A stretch of 64,000 nt of DNA from Sediminibacterium sp. UBA657. GTDB taxonomy: Bacteria; Bacteroidota; Bacteroidia; Chitinophagales; Chitinophagaceae. Each line of letters opens with the position of its first letter. Position 1 is the stretch's first letter. Location: assembly GCA_002299885.1 (NCBI GenBank), contig DBOB01000023.1, positions 1 to 64,000 of the forward strand. Reading direction: 5' to 3'. The position numbers were made by a program, and so were the translations under genes. Positions 27,694 to 34,450 of this stretch are shown here, in pieces. Below the pieces are notes generated by a model. That model was not told where the DNA came from and ran no database searches. It saw nothing but the letters and a program-made list of their open reading frames with translations.

Positions 27694-28239
27694 TCGAGCT
27701 GGATTTTTTTGTATAAAATCATCCCATCCTTTTAAACCCTTTCCTGTACTTATCACTGGTCGATTAATTTGATGCCAATGACATAATGCAACAGCAAGTG
27801 CATCTGTGGCATCGTAATGCTTTGGTTTTTCTTTTACATTCAACACACGCTCTAACATTTTCCAAACCATATCTTTATCCGCATTGCCATTTCCAGTAAT
27901 CGATTGTTTCACTTTTTTAGGCGCATATTCTGTAACAGGTGTATTGTAATGCATGGCTGCTGCAATGGCTACGCCTTGTGCCCTTCCTAACTTAAGCATA
28001 CTCTGTACATTCTTCCCAAAAAACGGTGCTTCAATAGCAAAATGCGCTGGATGATAGGTTTCCATTAACTCGATGATCTTTGCATGGATCAACTGTAAGC
28101 GGGCATAGATATCTTTTTCTTTGGTCAATTTAAGTACATCCATCATAATGATTTTAGGCTGAACGCCGCCTTGTAAAACTGCATAGCCCAAAATCTGCGT
28201 TCCAGGATCAATCCCTAAAATGATTGGTGTTTTTGACAT
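27682..28239 (-). CDS. ruvC: crossover junction endodeoxyribonuclease RuvC
   Basis: 185 residues. The acidic catalytic residues are in place: Asp in ILGIDPGTQILGYAV (about residue 10), Glu in FAIEAPFFGKN, and two Asp in KHYDATDALAVALCHW. RuvC resolves Holliday junctions together with RuvAB; ruvB is 11 kb to the right in this window. It converges on the HIT gene and overlaps its last 12 bases. Confidence 0.96.
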   Translation of the reverse strand: MSKTPIILGIDPGTQILGYAVLQGGVQPKIIMMDVLKLTKEKDIYARLQLIHAKIIELMETYHPAHFAIEAPFFGKNVQSMLKLGRAQGVAIAAAMHYNTPVTEYAPKKVKQSITGNGNADKDMVWKMLERVLNVKEKPKHYDATDALAVALCHWHQINRPVISTGKGLKGWDDFIQKNPARLKK

Positions 28240-28285
28240 GGGATAAAGTTACAGATATCCCTTCAAAATACGATCTTTACAAAAC

Positions 28286-29203
28286 ATGAATTCGAGTAAA
28301 CTTAAGCCACTACTTTCTCTTGGAAATAAATTGATTGGATTCATCTTATTTGTGATTTGTGCTATTGCGATCTATAATAAGGTTCTACAAAATGAAAATC
28401 TGAATCAGTATGGCACAGATTTAAAAATTCAGTTGGCCAAAATTCATTGGTCGGCATGGTTGCTGATGGGTTGTTTATTAACCTTGAATTATACCATCGA
28501 AGCCATCAAGTGGAAATCTGTTATTGCATCTACCAATAAGTTTAATATCTGGCAAGCTTTAAAGGCAGTCTTAGTAGGGCAGGCTTTTTCTTTTTTTACC
28601 CCAGCAAGATCTGGTGACTATGTGGGTAGAACTTTGTTTCTAGCGCCAGGCACAAAGCTGAAAGGGATTACCCAAATGGCATGGGCTTCCTACGCACAAA
28701 TTTTAATGACAATTTGTTTTGGATGCTTTGCCTTGTTTTGGAATCTTCCTTTTTTACCATGGTTAAAATGGGTTGCACCTTTAGGAGCAATCATTGCACT
28801 GTTTTTGTTTTTTTACAATCAACCTTTAAAGGGCTGGTTGTCTAAAATCAATCTATTGCAAATAGATGCTGCTTTAAAATGGAAATTACTCGCCCTTGCA
28901 TTGGCTCGATATAGTATTTACCTCATGCAATACAATTGGGCTGCAGAAATGTTATCTATACCTGTTGGTTGGGTAGACTTAAGCATTGCCATTATGACTT
29001 TATTGTTTTTCTTAAGTATGATTCCTGCAATCAGTTTGACCGATTTAGTGATACGCGGACAATTGTTTCTATTATTAATGGCACCTTTTTATCAGAATGA
29101 CGTCATGCTCATTGCATTAACTACCTTAATATGGATTGTTAATTTTTTAATTCCTTCTATCATAGGGGCTGTTTTATTACTTGGTTTTAGATTAAAGCGA
29201 TAA
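28286..29203 (+). CDS. UPF0104/lysylphosphatidylglycerol synthase-like membrane protein
   Basis: 305 residues with about eight hydrophobic helices. The first helices (GFILFVICAIAIYNKV, SAWLLMGCLLTLNYTI) and the cluster AFSFFTPARSGDYVGR at about 99-114 are typical of the UPF0104/AglD/MprF N-terminal family (membrane proteins of the flippase type). MprF-like C-terminal synthase domain is absent, so no lysyl transfer is claimed. It starts 47 bp after the divergent ruvC and lies 23 bp ahead of the DUF3108 gene. Confidence 0.75.
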   Translation: MNSSKLKPLLSLGNKLIGFILFVICAIAIYNKVLQNENLNQYGTDLKIQLAKIHWSAWLLMGCLLTLNYTIEAIKWKSVIASTNKFNIWQALKAVLVGQAFSFFTPARSGDYVGRTLFLAPGTKLKGITQMAWASYAQILMTICFGCFALFWNLPFLPWLKWVAPLGAIIALFLFFYNQPLKGWLSKINLLQIDAALKWKLLALALARYSIYLMQYNWAAEMLSIPVGWVDLSIAIMTLLFFLSMIPAISLTDLVIRGQLFLLLMAPFYQNDVMLIALTTLIWIVNFLIPSIIGAVLLLGFRLKR

Positions 29204-29226
29204 ATTTATATTCAATCTCATCCGCC

Positions 29227-30018
29227 ATGTTCTTATACCTCTTTCAAATTTGGATGGCTACTTTATTATCTATCATGCCAAAGCAATCCAAAGAGATTTG
29301 TAGTCAAACCAATACAGCATTTAATACGGGTGAAAAAATTACCTATACTATTTTTTACAATGTGATAGGATTATATGTAAATGCGGGGGACGCTCAATTT
29401 ACGGTAACGCCTTCTAAATGGGAAGGGGAGTCTGCGCTTGCATTGACTGCTACTGGTAATTCTAATCGCAGTTATGATTGGATTTTTAAAGTGCGTGATA
29501 AATATGAATCTATTGTAGATGCTAAATCTTTATTGCCTTATTATTTTAGTAGAAGCATCAATGAGGGTTCTTTTCATCAAAACCAAACACTCGCTTTTAA
29601 TCAAAAGACCAACGAAGTTATGACTCAAAAAGGTGAATCATTTAAAGTAGCAGATTGTACTTTTGATGTGATTAGTGCTGTTTATGCTGTGAGGAATTTA
29701 GATTTTAATAATTTGCAAGTCAATGAGAAAGTGTACTTAAATTTTTTCCTTGATAATGAATTGTACCCTTCTTACTTTAAATTTTTAGGTAAAGAAATTG
29801 TACAAACTAAATTTGGCAAGTTTAAAGCTATTAAATTAGCCCCATTACTTGTGAAGGGTTCTATGTTTGAAGGCGGAGAGCGCATGACTATCTGGGTTAC
29901 AGACGACGAGAACCATATCCCCATTAGAATTGAAACACCTATCATTGTAGGCAGAATTAAAGTGGATATGAAAAGTTATGAAGGGTTAAGACGTCCTTTA
30001 AGTTCCAAAATTGAATAA
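29227..30018 (+). CDS. DUF3108 domain protein, probably exported
   Basis: 263 residues. The N-terminus MFLYLFQIWMATLLSIMPKQ is hydrophobic and could be a signal peptide; the remainder is beta-rich with the DUF3108 pattern: FNTGEKITYTIFYNVIGLYV, ALTATGNSNRSYDWIFKVRDKYE, YYFSRSINEGSF, and ESVRVWVT-like MTIWVTDDENHIPIRIETP close to the C-terminus. DUF3108 proteins are periplasmic or outer-membrane proteins of unknown role. It ends 60 bp before the convergent MBL gene. Confidence 0.8.
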   Translation: MFLYLFQIWMATLLSIMPKQSKEICSQTNTAFNTGEKITYTIFYNVIGLYVNAGDAQFTVTPSKWEGESALALTATGNSNRSYDWIFKVRDKYESIVDAKSLLPYYFSRSINEGSFHQNQTLAFNQKTNEVMTQKGESFKVADCTFDVISAVYAVRNLDFNNLQVNEKVYLNFFLDNELYPSYFKFLGKEIVQTKFGKFKAIKLAPLLVKGSMFEGGERMTIWVTDDENHIPIRIETPIIVGRIKVDMKSYEGLRRPLSSKIE

Positions 30019-30078
30019 GGTAGTCCCTGAATAAAAAGTTATTTATTTTTTATGTAAGGTCAGCCTGTTTAATTCAAA

Positions 30079-30954
30079 TTAAGCTTTATGCTTTAAGCTG
30101 TCTAAGCTAAAGCAGGTTTTTGCTCTAATGCCTTTTTCGGTTACATGTAAGTCACAGCATTCATTCACAGCGTCATGTTCAAAAAATAAAGTGTAGTTTT
30201 TGGTACATGCTTCGTTTAAGAATAACTCTTTTTCGTTGAGTGTGAAAAGGGGTTGCATATCGTAACCCATTACAAAAGGAATTGGTAAATGTCCTACTGA
30301 AGGCAATAAGTCTGCCAAATACACAATCTGATGATTGCCATATTGGATCTTAGGTAAGAGCATGCCTTGAGTATGTCCATTGACTACAATGCAACTAATA
30401 TTTTCAGCAAAATGAATTTCTTGTAAATTGGTATCACTTTTAAATGGAGGAATCTCAATTAATTTCAATTGACCACTTTCCATTAAAGGCATGATATTTT
30501 CTTTTAGGAAGCTTGCTTTTTCTCTTCTATTTGGTTTTGTGGCTGTTTCCCAATGTGGGGCACTTACCCAATAGGTTGCATTGGGTAAAGCCAATTGCAG
30601 GGTGCCGTTATTGTCATTTACAGCTCCACCAACATGGTCAAAGTGTAAATGGGTTAACAGTACGTCTGTAATGTCTTCCGGCTTGAATCCTTGCTCTGCC
30701 AAAGCTTCAGCAATTGTTTTTGTTTCAGTTGGTTGATAGTGGCTAAAGAATTTTGCATCTTGTTTATTGCCCATCCCTGTATCAATTAAAATCTTACGCG
30801 CTCCAGATACAACAAGCATACATCGAAGTGCCCAAGTACATAAGTTATTTTCATCTGCAGGATTGGTCTTATTCCATATAGATTTAGGCACCACACCAAA
30901 CATGGCACCACCATCGAGTTTAAAATTACCTGTATGGATACTATAAATTTGCAT
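30079..30954 (-). CDS. MBL-fold metallo-hydrolase
   Basis: 291 residues with the metallo-beta-lactamase zinc motif LLTHLHFDHVGG (HxHxDH, about residues 105-116), a second His in VVNGHTQGM and a third in the C-terminal FEHDAVNE. The N-terminus MQIYSIHTGNFKLDGGAMFGVV is characteristic of the quorum-quenching/lactonase-like branch, but the substrate is unknown. Its start overlaps the end of the MFS gene by 14 bases, so the two are read together. Confidence 0.9.
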   Translation of the reverse strand: MQIYSIHTGNFKLDGGAMFGVVPKSIWNKTNPADENNLCTWALRCMLVVSGARKILIDTGMGNKQDAKFFSHYQPTETKTIAEALAEQGFKPEDITDVLLTHLHFDHVGGAVNDNNGTLQLALPNATYWVSAPHWETATKPNRREKASFLKENIMPLMESGQLKLIEIPPFKSDTNLQEIHFAENISCIVVNGHTQGMLLPKIQYGNHQIVYLADLLPSVGHLPIPFVMGYDMQPLFTLNEKELFLNEACTKNYTLFFEHDAVNECCDLHVTEKGIRAKTCFSLDSLKHKA

Positions 30955-32251
30955 GTTTATTTTTTAAAGAAGTTCTATATAACAAAATTAAGCCAATGAT
31001 AAAAAATACACATAATCCAAGTACTGCATTTTTTTGAGAACCCGTTAATTCAATAATAAAACCAAAGCTAAACATGCCAATTACAATAGCAACTTTTTCT
31101 GTGACATCAAAAAAGCTAAAGAAAGAAGCCGTGTCTTTTGTTTCGGGCATTAGTTTAGCATAAGTACTTCTACTCACAGATTGAATTCCACCCATTACAA
31201 AACCAACCATGGTTGCTAAGCAATAAAATTCTGTGATGCCGTTTCTTGGTACAAAATATCCAATGATACAAATGGCAATCCAAAAAGATACGGCAATCAT
31301 TAATGTATTAAAATTACCCAATTTTACAGCCATTCTGCTCATAAGCATAGCACCTGGAATGGCCACCAATTGAATGATTAAAATAGCAATGATTAAATTA
31401 GTTGTAGGAATATTCAATTCACTTTTTCCATACAAAGTAGCAGCTAGCATCACTGTTTGAACGCCCATATTGTAAAAAAAGAATGCGCCTAAAAAACGAT
31501 CTAAAACGGGCATCTTTCTTAATTGTAACCAAACCTTATGTAGTTCCTTATAACCTCCTACAAGAATATTATCTGATTGGTCTGTCTTTAAGTTTTTTTG
31601 GCTATCAGGTAATCTAGATATAGACCAATGTCCAAAACCAAACCACCATACCCCTGCTAATAAAAAAGAAATTTGCGAAGCTTTACCAACAGTGATACCA
31701 AACAAGTCTGGTTTTAATACAAAGACAAAGCAAATTAATTGTAAAATAACGGCGCCAATATAACCCATCATAAATCCTTTTGCACTTACACGGTCTTGGT
31801 CCTCTGGTGCTGCAATTTCAGGTAAATAGGAATTGTAAAAAACCAGGCTGCTCCAAAAGCCAATACAGGCAATGATCATGGCAGTTAATCCTAATCCAAT
31901 ATGCGCTGAGTCAAAAAAGTAAAGACCACAACATGCTAAGCTTCCTAGTGAACAAAAAAATCGAAGAAATTGTTTTTTATTACCTCTGAAATCGGCAATC
32001 GATGATAGGAGCGGAGATAAAATAGCAACAACTATAAATGCAATTGCTAGTATATAATTGTACAAAGCAGTATTGATGAATTCAAAAGATCCAATGGTCA
32101 CTTTATCAACTAAAGTGTCCTCATTACCGTCTCCTGTAACAGCCTCATAAAAAGCGGGAAATATAGTGGAAGAAATTACAAGACTATAGACACTATTGGC
32201 CCAATCATACATGGCCCAGCTATTAATGACTTTTTTAGATGCAGTTTGCAT
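30941..32251 (-). CDS. MFS transporter, UMF1 family
   Basis: 436 residues with 11-12 membrane helices. The N-terminal SWAMYDWANSVYSLVISS is the diagnostic start of UMF1-type (vacuole-effluxer-like) transporters. Further motifs are YNSYLPEIAAPEDQDRVSAKGF and the loop SRSTYAKLMPETKDTASFF. Substrates of bacterial members are unknown. It is separated by 56 bp from uppP upstream and overlaps the MBL gene downstream. Confidence 0.92.
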   Translation of the reverse strand: MQTASKKVINSWAMYDWANSVYSLVISSTIFPAFYEAVTGDGNEDTLVDKVTIGSFEFINTALYNYILAIAFIVVAILSPLLSSIADFRGNKKQFLRFFCSLGSLACCGLYFFDSAHIGLGLTAMIIACIGFWSSLVFYNSYLPEIAAPEDQDRVSAKGFMMGYIGAVILQLICFVFVLKPDLFGITVGKASQISFLLAGVWWFGFGHWSISRLPDSQKNLKTDQSDNILVGGYKELHKVWLQLRKMPVLDRFLGAFFFYNMGVQTVMLAATLYGKSELNIPTTNLIIAILIIQLVAIPGAMLMSRMAVKLGNFNTLMIAVSFWIAICIIGYFVPRNGITEFYCLATMVGFVMGGIQSVSRSTYAKLMPETKDTASFFSFFDVTEKVAIVIGMFSFGFIIELTGSQKNAVLGLCVFFIIGLILLYRTSLKNKHANL

Positions 32252-32307
32252 ATTACAAGGGGTTTACACTCAAAATACGAATAAATGCTAATCTATCTTT
32301 AAATCCA

Positions 32308-33105
32308 TTAAGCTTTTTGAAGGAAGAGCCATGCGAGCATGGATAAGCCCAATGCAATACGGTACCAACCAAATAGAGAGAAGCCTCTTTTTTGGACAAA
32401 TTGAATAAAGAATTTAACGCTGATCAATGCCACAACAAATGCGACTAATCCTCCAATGCAAAGATTGATTAAGTTGTCTGATATAAATACTTCTGGGTGG
32501 TCTTGGTAAACGTCTAGTGTACTTTTTGCAGAAGCTGCTAGCATGGTTGGCACAGCTAAAAAAAATGAAAATTCTGCAGCCGCTTTTTTACTTAATTTTT
32601 GGCTTAATCCACCAATAATAGTGGCAGCACTTCGGCTAAGTCCAGGAAAAATAATTGCCAATACTTGAAAACATCCAACCCAAAATGCTTGTTTAAATTG
32701 AATCGGTTCTTGGTCTACAGATTCAACTTGTTTTTTAAAATAACGATCTATGAATATCAAAGCAATACCACCTAATACCATGACTGTTGCAATCACCCAT
32801 AGATTATCTAACACAGCGTCAATGTATTTTTTTAGTAAGGCACCAAAAAGCAATGCTGGCAAGACTGCTAAAAGTAATTTTAAATAAAAACGATAGTCCT
32901 TGAAATTAAAAAATTCTTTACGATAGATCACTACAACCGAAAGGATTGCAGCAAATTGAATCACAATCTCATAAAGGTCTACAAATGGACTATCCGCAAT
33001 CCCCAAAAAAGGGTTAGCGAATTTCATATGTGCCGTACTAGATATGGGCAAAAATTCAGTAATACCCTCAATGATTGCAATTAAGATTGTTTGTAAAGTG
33101 TTCAT
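32308..33105 (-). CDS. uppP: undecaprenyl-diphosphate phosphatase
   Basis: 265 residues, all-membrane, normal for UppP/BacA. The two family motifs are present: EGITEFLPISSTAHM at about residues 13-27 and FPGLSRSAATIIGGL at about 152-166. The enzyme recycles the C55 lipid carrier for peptidoglycan and O-antigen. The position downstream of ftsX and a DUF3098 gene is a conserved order in Bacteroidota (normally followed by truB, here not). A terminator lies between DUF3098 and uppP, so uppP may have its own promoter. Confidence 0.96.
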   Translation of the reverse strand: MNTLQTILIAIIEGITEFLPISSTAHMKFANPFLGIADSPFVDLYEIVIQFAAILSVVVIYRKEFFNFKDYRFYLKLLLAVLPALLFGALLKKYIDAVLDNLWVIATVMVLGGIALIFIDRYFKKQVESVDQEPIQFKQAFWVGCFQVLAIIFPGLSRSAATIIGGLSQKLSKKAAAEFSFFLAVPTMLAASAKSTLDVYQDHPEVFISDNLINLCIGGLVAFVVALISVKFFIQFVQKRGFSLFGWYRIALGLSMLAWLFLQKA

Positions 33106-33115
33106 GGTATGGATT

Positions 33116-33143
33116 AAAAAAAGAGCGATGCAGGCATCGCTCT
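33116..33143 (-). terminator. intrinsic terminator after the DUF3098 gene
   Basis: Read on the minus strand, AGAGCGATG and CATCGCTCT form a 9-bp stem around a four-base loop (33122-33143), followed by seven T (complement of 33116-33122). It lies in the 55-bp gap between the DUF3098 stop and the uppP start. Confidence 0.8.
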
Positions 33144-33160
33144 AATAGGTATAATGAAGT

Positions 33161-33400
33161 TTATGCTTTTTTAAACAAAGCGTATATTTCTACGATAAAT
33201 CCTGCAACAATAAACAATGGTGCAAGCGTGATTCTTCTGAAGCTATACACTTCATTTTCATTGAATACATTTGGGTCTGCACTTTTGCCTCCAGCCATTA
33301 ACAACATGCCACCAATAATCAATACCGCGCCAATGATCATCCAAGTATAATTGGATTTACCAAATAGGTCTAGAGAGCGTTTTGTACTTTTTTCTTTCAT
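33161..33400 (-). CDS. DUF3098 small membrane protein
   Basis: 79 residues with two membrane helices (about 18-37, WMIIGAVLIIGGMLLMAGG, and 55-75, LAPLFIVAGFIVEIYALF). The middle GGKSADPNVFNENEVYSFRR and the context between ftsX and uppP match DUF3098, a short protein next to ftsX in Bacteroidota. Its function is unknown; context suggests cell-envelope or division. Its start is 10 bp after the ftsX stop. Confidence 0.85.
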   Translation of the reverse strand: MKEKSTKRSLDLFGKSNYTWMIIGAVLIIGGMLLMAGGKSADPNVFNENEVYSFRRITLAPLFIVAGFIVEIYALFKKA

Positions 33401-33410
33401 AATAAATAGA

Positions 33411-34286
33411 TTAATAAAGTTCGTCTAATTTCATTTTTAAATATTTCACCACACTTCGGTAAGTGCTAAATACGGAGATACCCACGCCAATCACAATCAG
33501 TCCTCCAAATAACAATAAGCTATTACCGATACCTTGTAAGGTTTGAAGTTGAGGGAATTGTGAAGTGGCCCATTGGATTAATCCAAACAATAAAAAGATG
33601 GCAATTAAGGCGCTGATTAGGCCATTCATTAAAGCACGTATCACAAGTGGTTTTGAAATAAAGTTTCTTGTTGCGCCCACCATTTGCATGGTCTTAATTA
33701 AAAAACGATTGCTAAACATCGCCAAACGAATCGTGTTATCAATACTGATGATCACAATTGTACATAAGATAAAGGATAGCACTAAAAAGATGAAACCAAC
33801 CTTGGTTGCACGTTCGTTTAAATTTGTCACTAGACTTTTTGGATATTGTATATCTGCCACATCATTTCTAAAATTGCTAGCAATGCTTGTGCTTATTTTA
33901 GATAAGCTATCTGGGTTCACATATTCTGCTTTGGCAAAAAAGTCAATACTTTCTGGTAAAGGGTTGACATCTAAAATTTTTGACCAGTCTTCATTGTTTT
34001 CCTTATTCCAAATTGCTTTTGCTTTTTCCTTATCTACATATTCAACATTTTTAGCGTAGGGTGCAGCAGCAATAAAAGCCTGAATTTTACCCACTGTATT
34101 TTTGTCTGCAGTCCTTAGGTAAACACTAATTCTGATATCCTCTTTGAAATTGTCTCCAATTGCATGAAGGTTTAAGAAAAACCAACCCATGATACCCATA
34201 ATGAACAACACAATGGCTACCCCAACAATGCTGTTGATATAGTTTGGTTTGCTTCTCTTTAAAGATCCATTTCCGGATACTGCCAT
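33411..34286 (-). CDS. ftsX: cell division protein FtsX
   Basis: 291 residues with four membrane helices (about 15-37, 166-190, 214-240, 254-277) and a periplasmic loop of about 125 residues between the first two, the FtsX layout. The sequences NIVGVAIVLFIMGIMGWFFL, ADIQYPKSLVTNLN and RFLIKTMQMVGATRNFISKP are typical. FtsX works with the ATPase FtsE to control peptidoglycan hydrolases at the septum; ftsE is not in the window. A TAnnTTTG box precedes it, mirrored with one for leuS. Confidence 0.93.
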   Translation of the reverse strand: MAVSGNGSLKRSKPNYINSIVGVAIVLFIMGIMGWFFLNLHAIGDNFKEDIRISVYLRTADKNTVGKIQAFIAAAPYAKNVEYVDKEKAKAIWNKENNEDWSKILDVNPLPESIDFFAKAEYVNPDSLSKISTSIASNFRNDVADIQYPKSLVTNLNERATKVGFIFLVLSFILCTIVIISIDNTIRLAMFSNRFLIKTMQMVGATRNFISKPLVIRALMNGLISALIAIFLLFGLIQWATSQFPQLQTLQGIGNSLLLFGGLIVIGVGISVFSTYRSVVKYLKMKLDELY

Positions 34287-34314
34287 GGCATTAAAATTTT
34301 ACTTGTTCGCACTG

Positions 34315-34322
34315 CAAATGTA
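34315..34322 (-). promoter_or_regulatory. -7 box for ftsX (minus strand)
   Basis: TACATTTG on the minus strand is an exact TAnnTTTG, 28 bases before the ftsX ATG. It is the left arm of an 11-bp inverted repeat shared with the leuS box. Confidence 0.55.
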
Positions 34323-34343
34323 GGGTTTTGAACGCTAAAGACT

Positions 34344-34351
34344 TACATTTG
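34344..34351 (+). promoter_or_regulatory. -7 box for leuS (plus strand)
   Basis: TACATTTG on the plus strand, the right arm of the same inverted repeat (CTGCAAATGTA at 34312-34322 and TACATTTGCAG at 34344-34354). It lies about 100 bases before the leuS ATG, giving a leader with a hairpin and a short upstream frame. Confidence 0.5.
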
Positions 34352-34364
34352 CAGAGGTCGAATT

Positions 34365-34394
34365 ATACCCAATTTTGTTAAAAATAGGGGGTAT
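34365..34394 (+). other. hairpin in the leuS leader
   Basis: ATACCC (34365-34370) pairs with GGGTAT (34389-34394), and ATTTT (34372-34376) with AAAAT (34381-34385) inside it. The right arm contains the ATG of a 14-codon frame that ends with TAA at 34435. No T-box or Leu-rich leader peptide is recognised. Confidence 0.35.
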
Positions 34395-34450
34395 GCTGGG
34401 CCGGCAGAATCAAAACCGTATAATTACAGATTTTTAAGAAAATTTAGAAG

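Noticed and set aside
34352..34450. T-box riboswitch before leuS
   Set aside because: No T-box core sequence (TGGNACCGCG-type) or specifier loop is present and the leader is too short.
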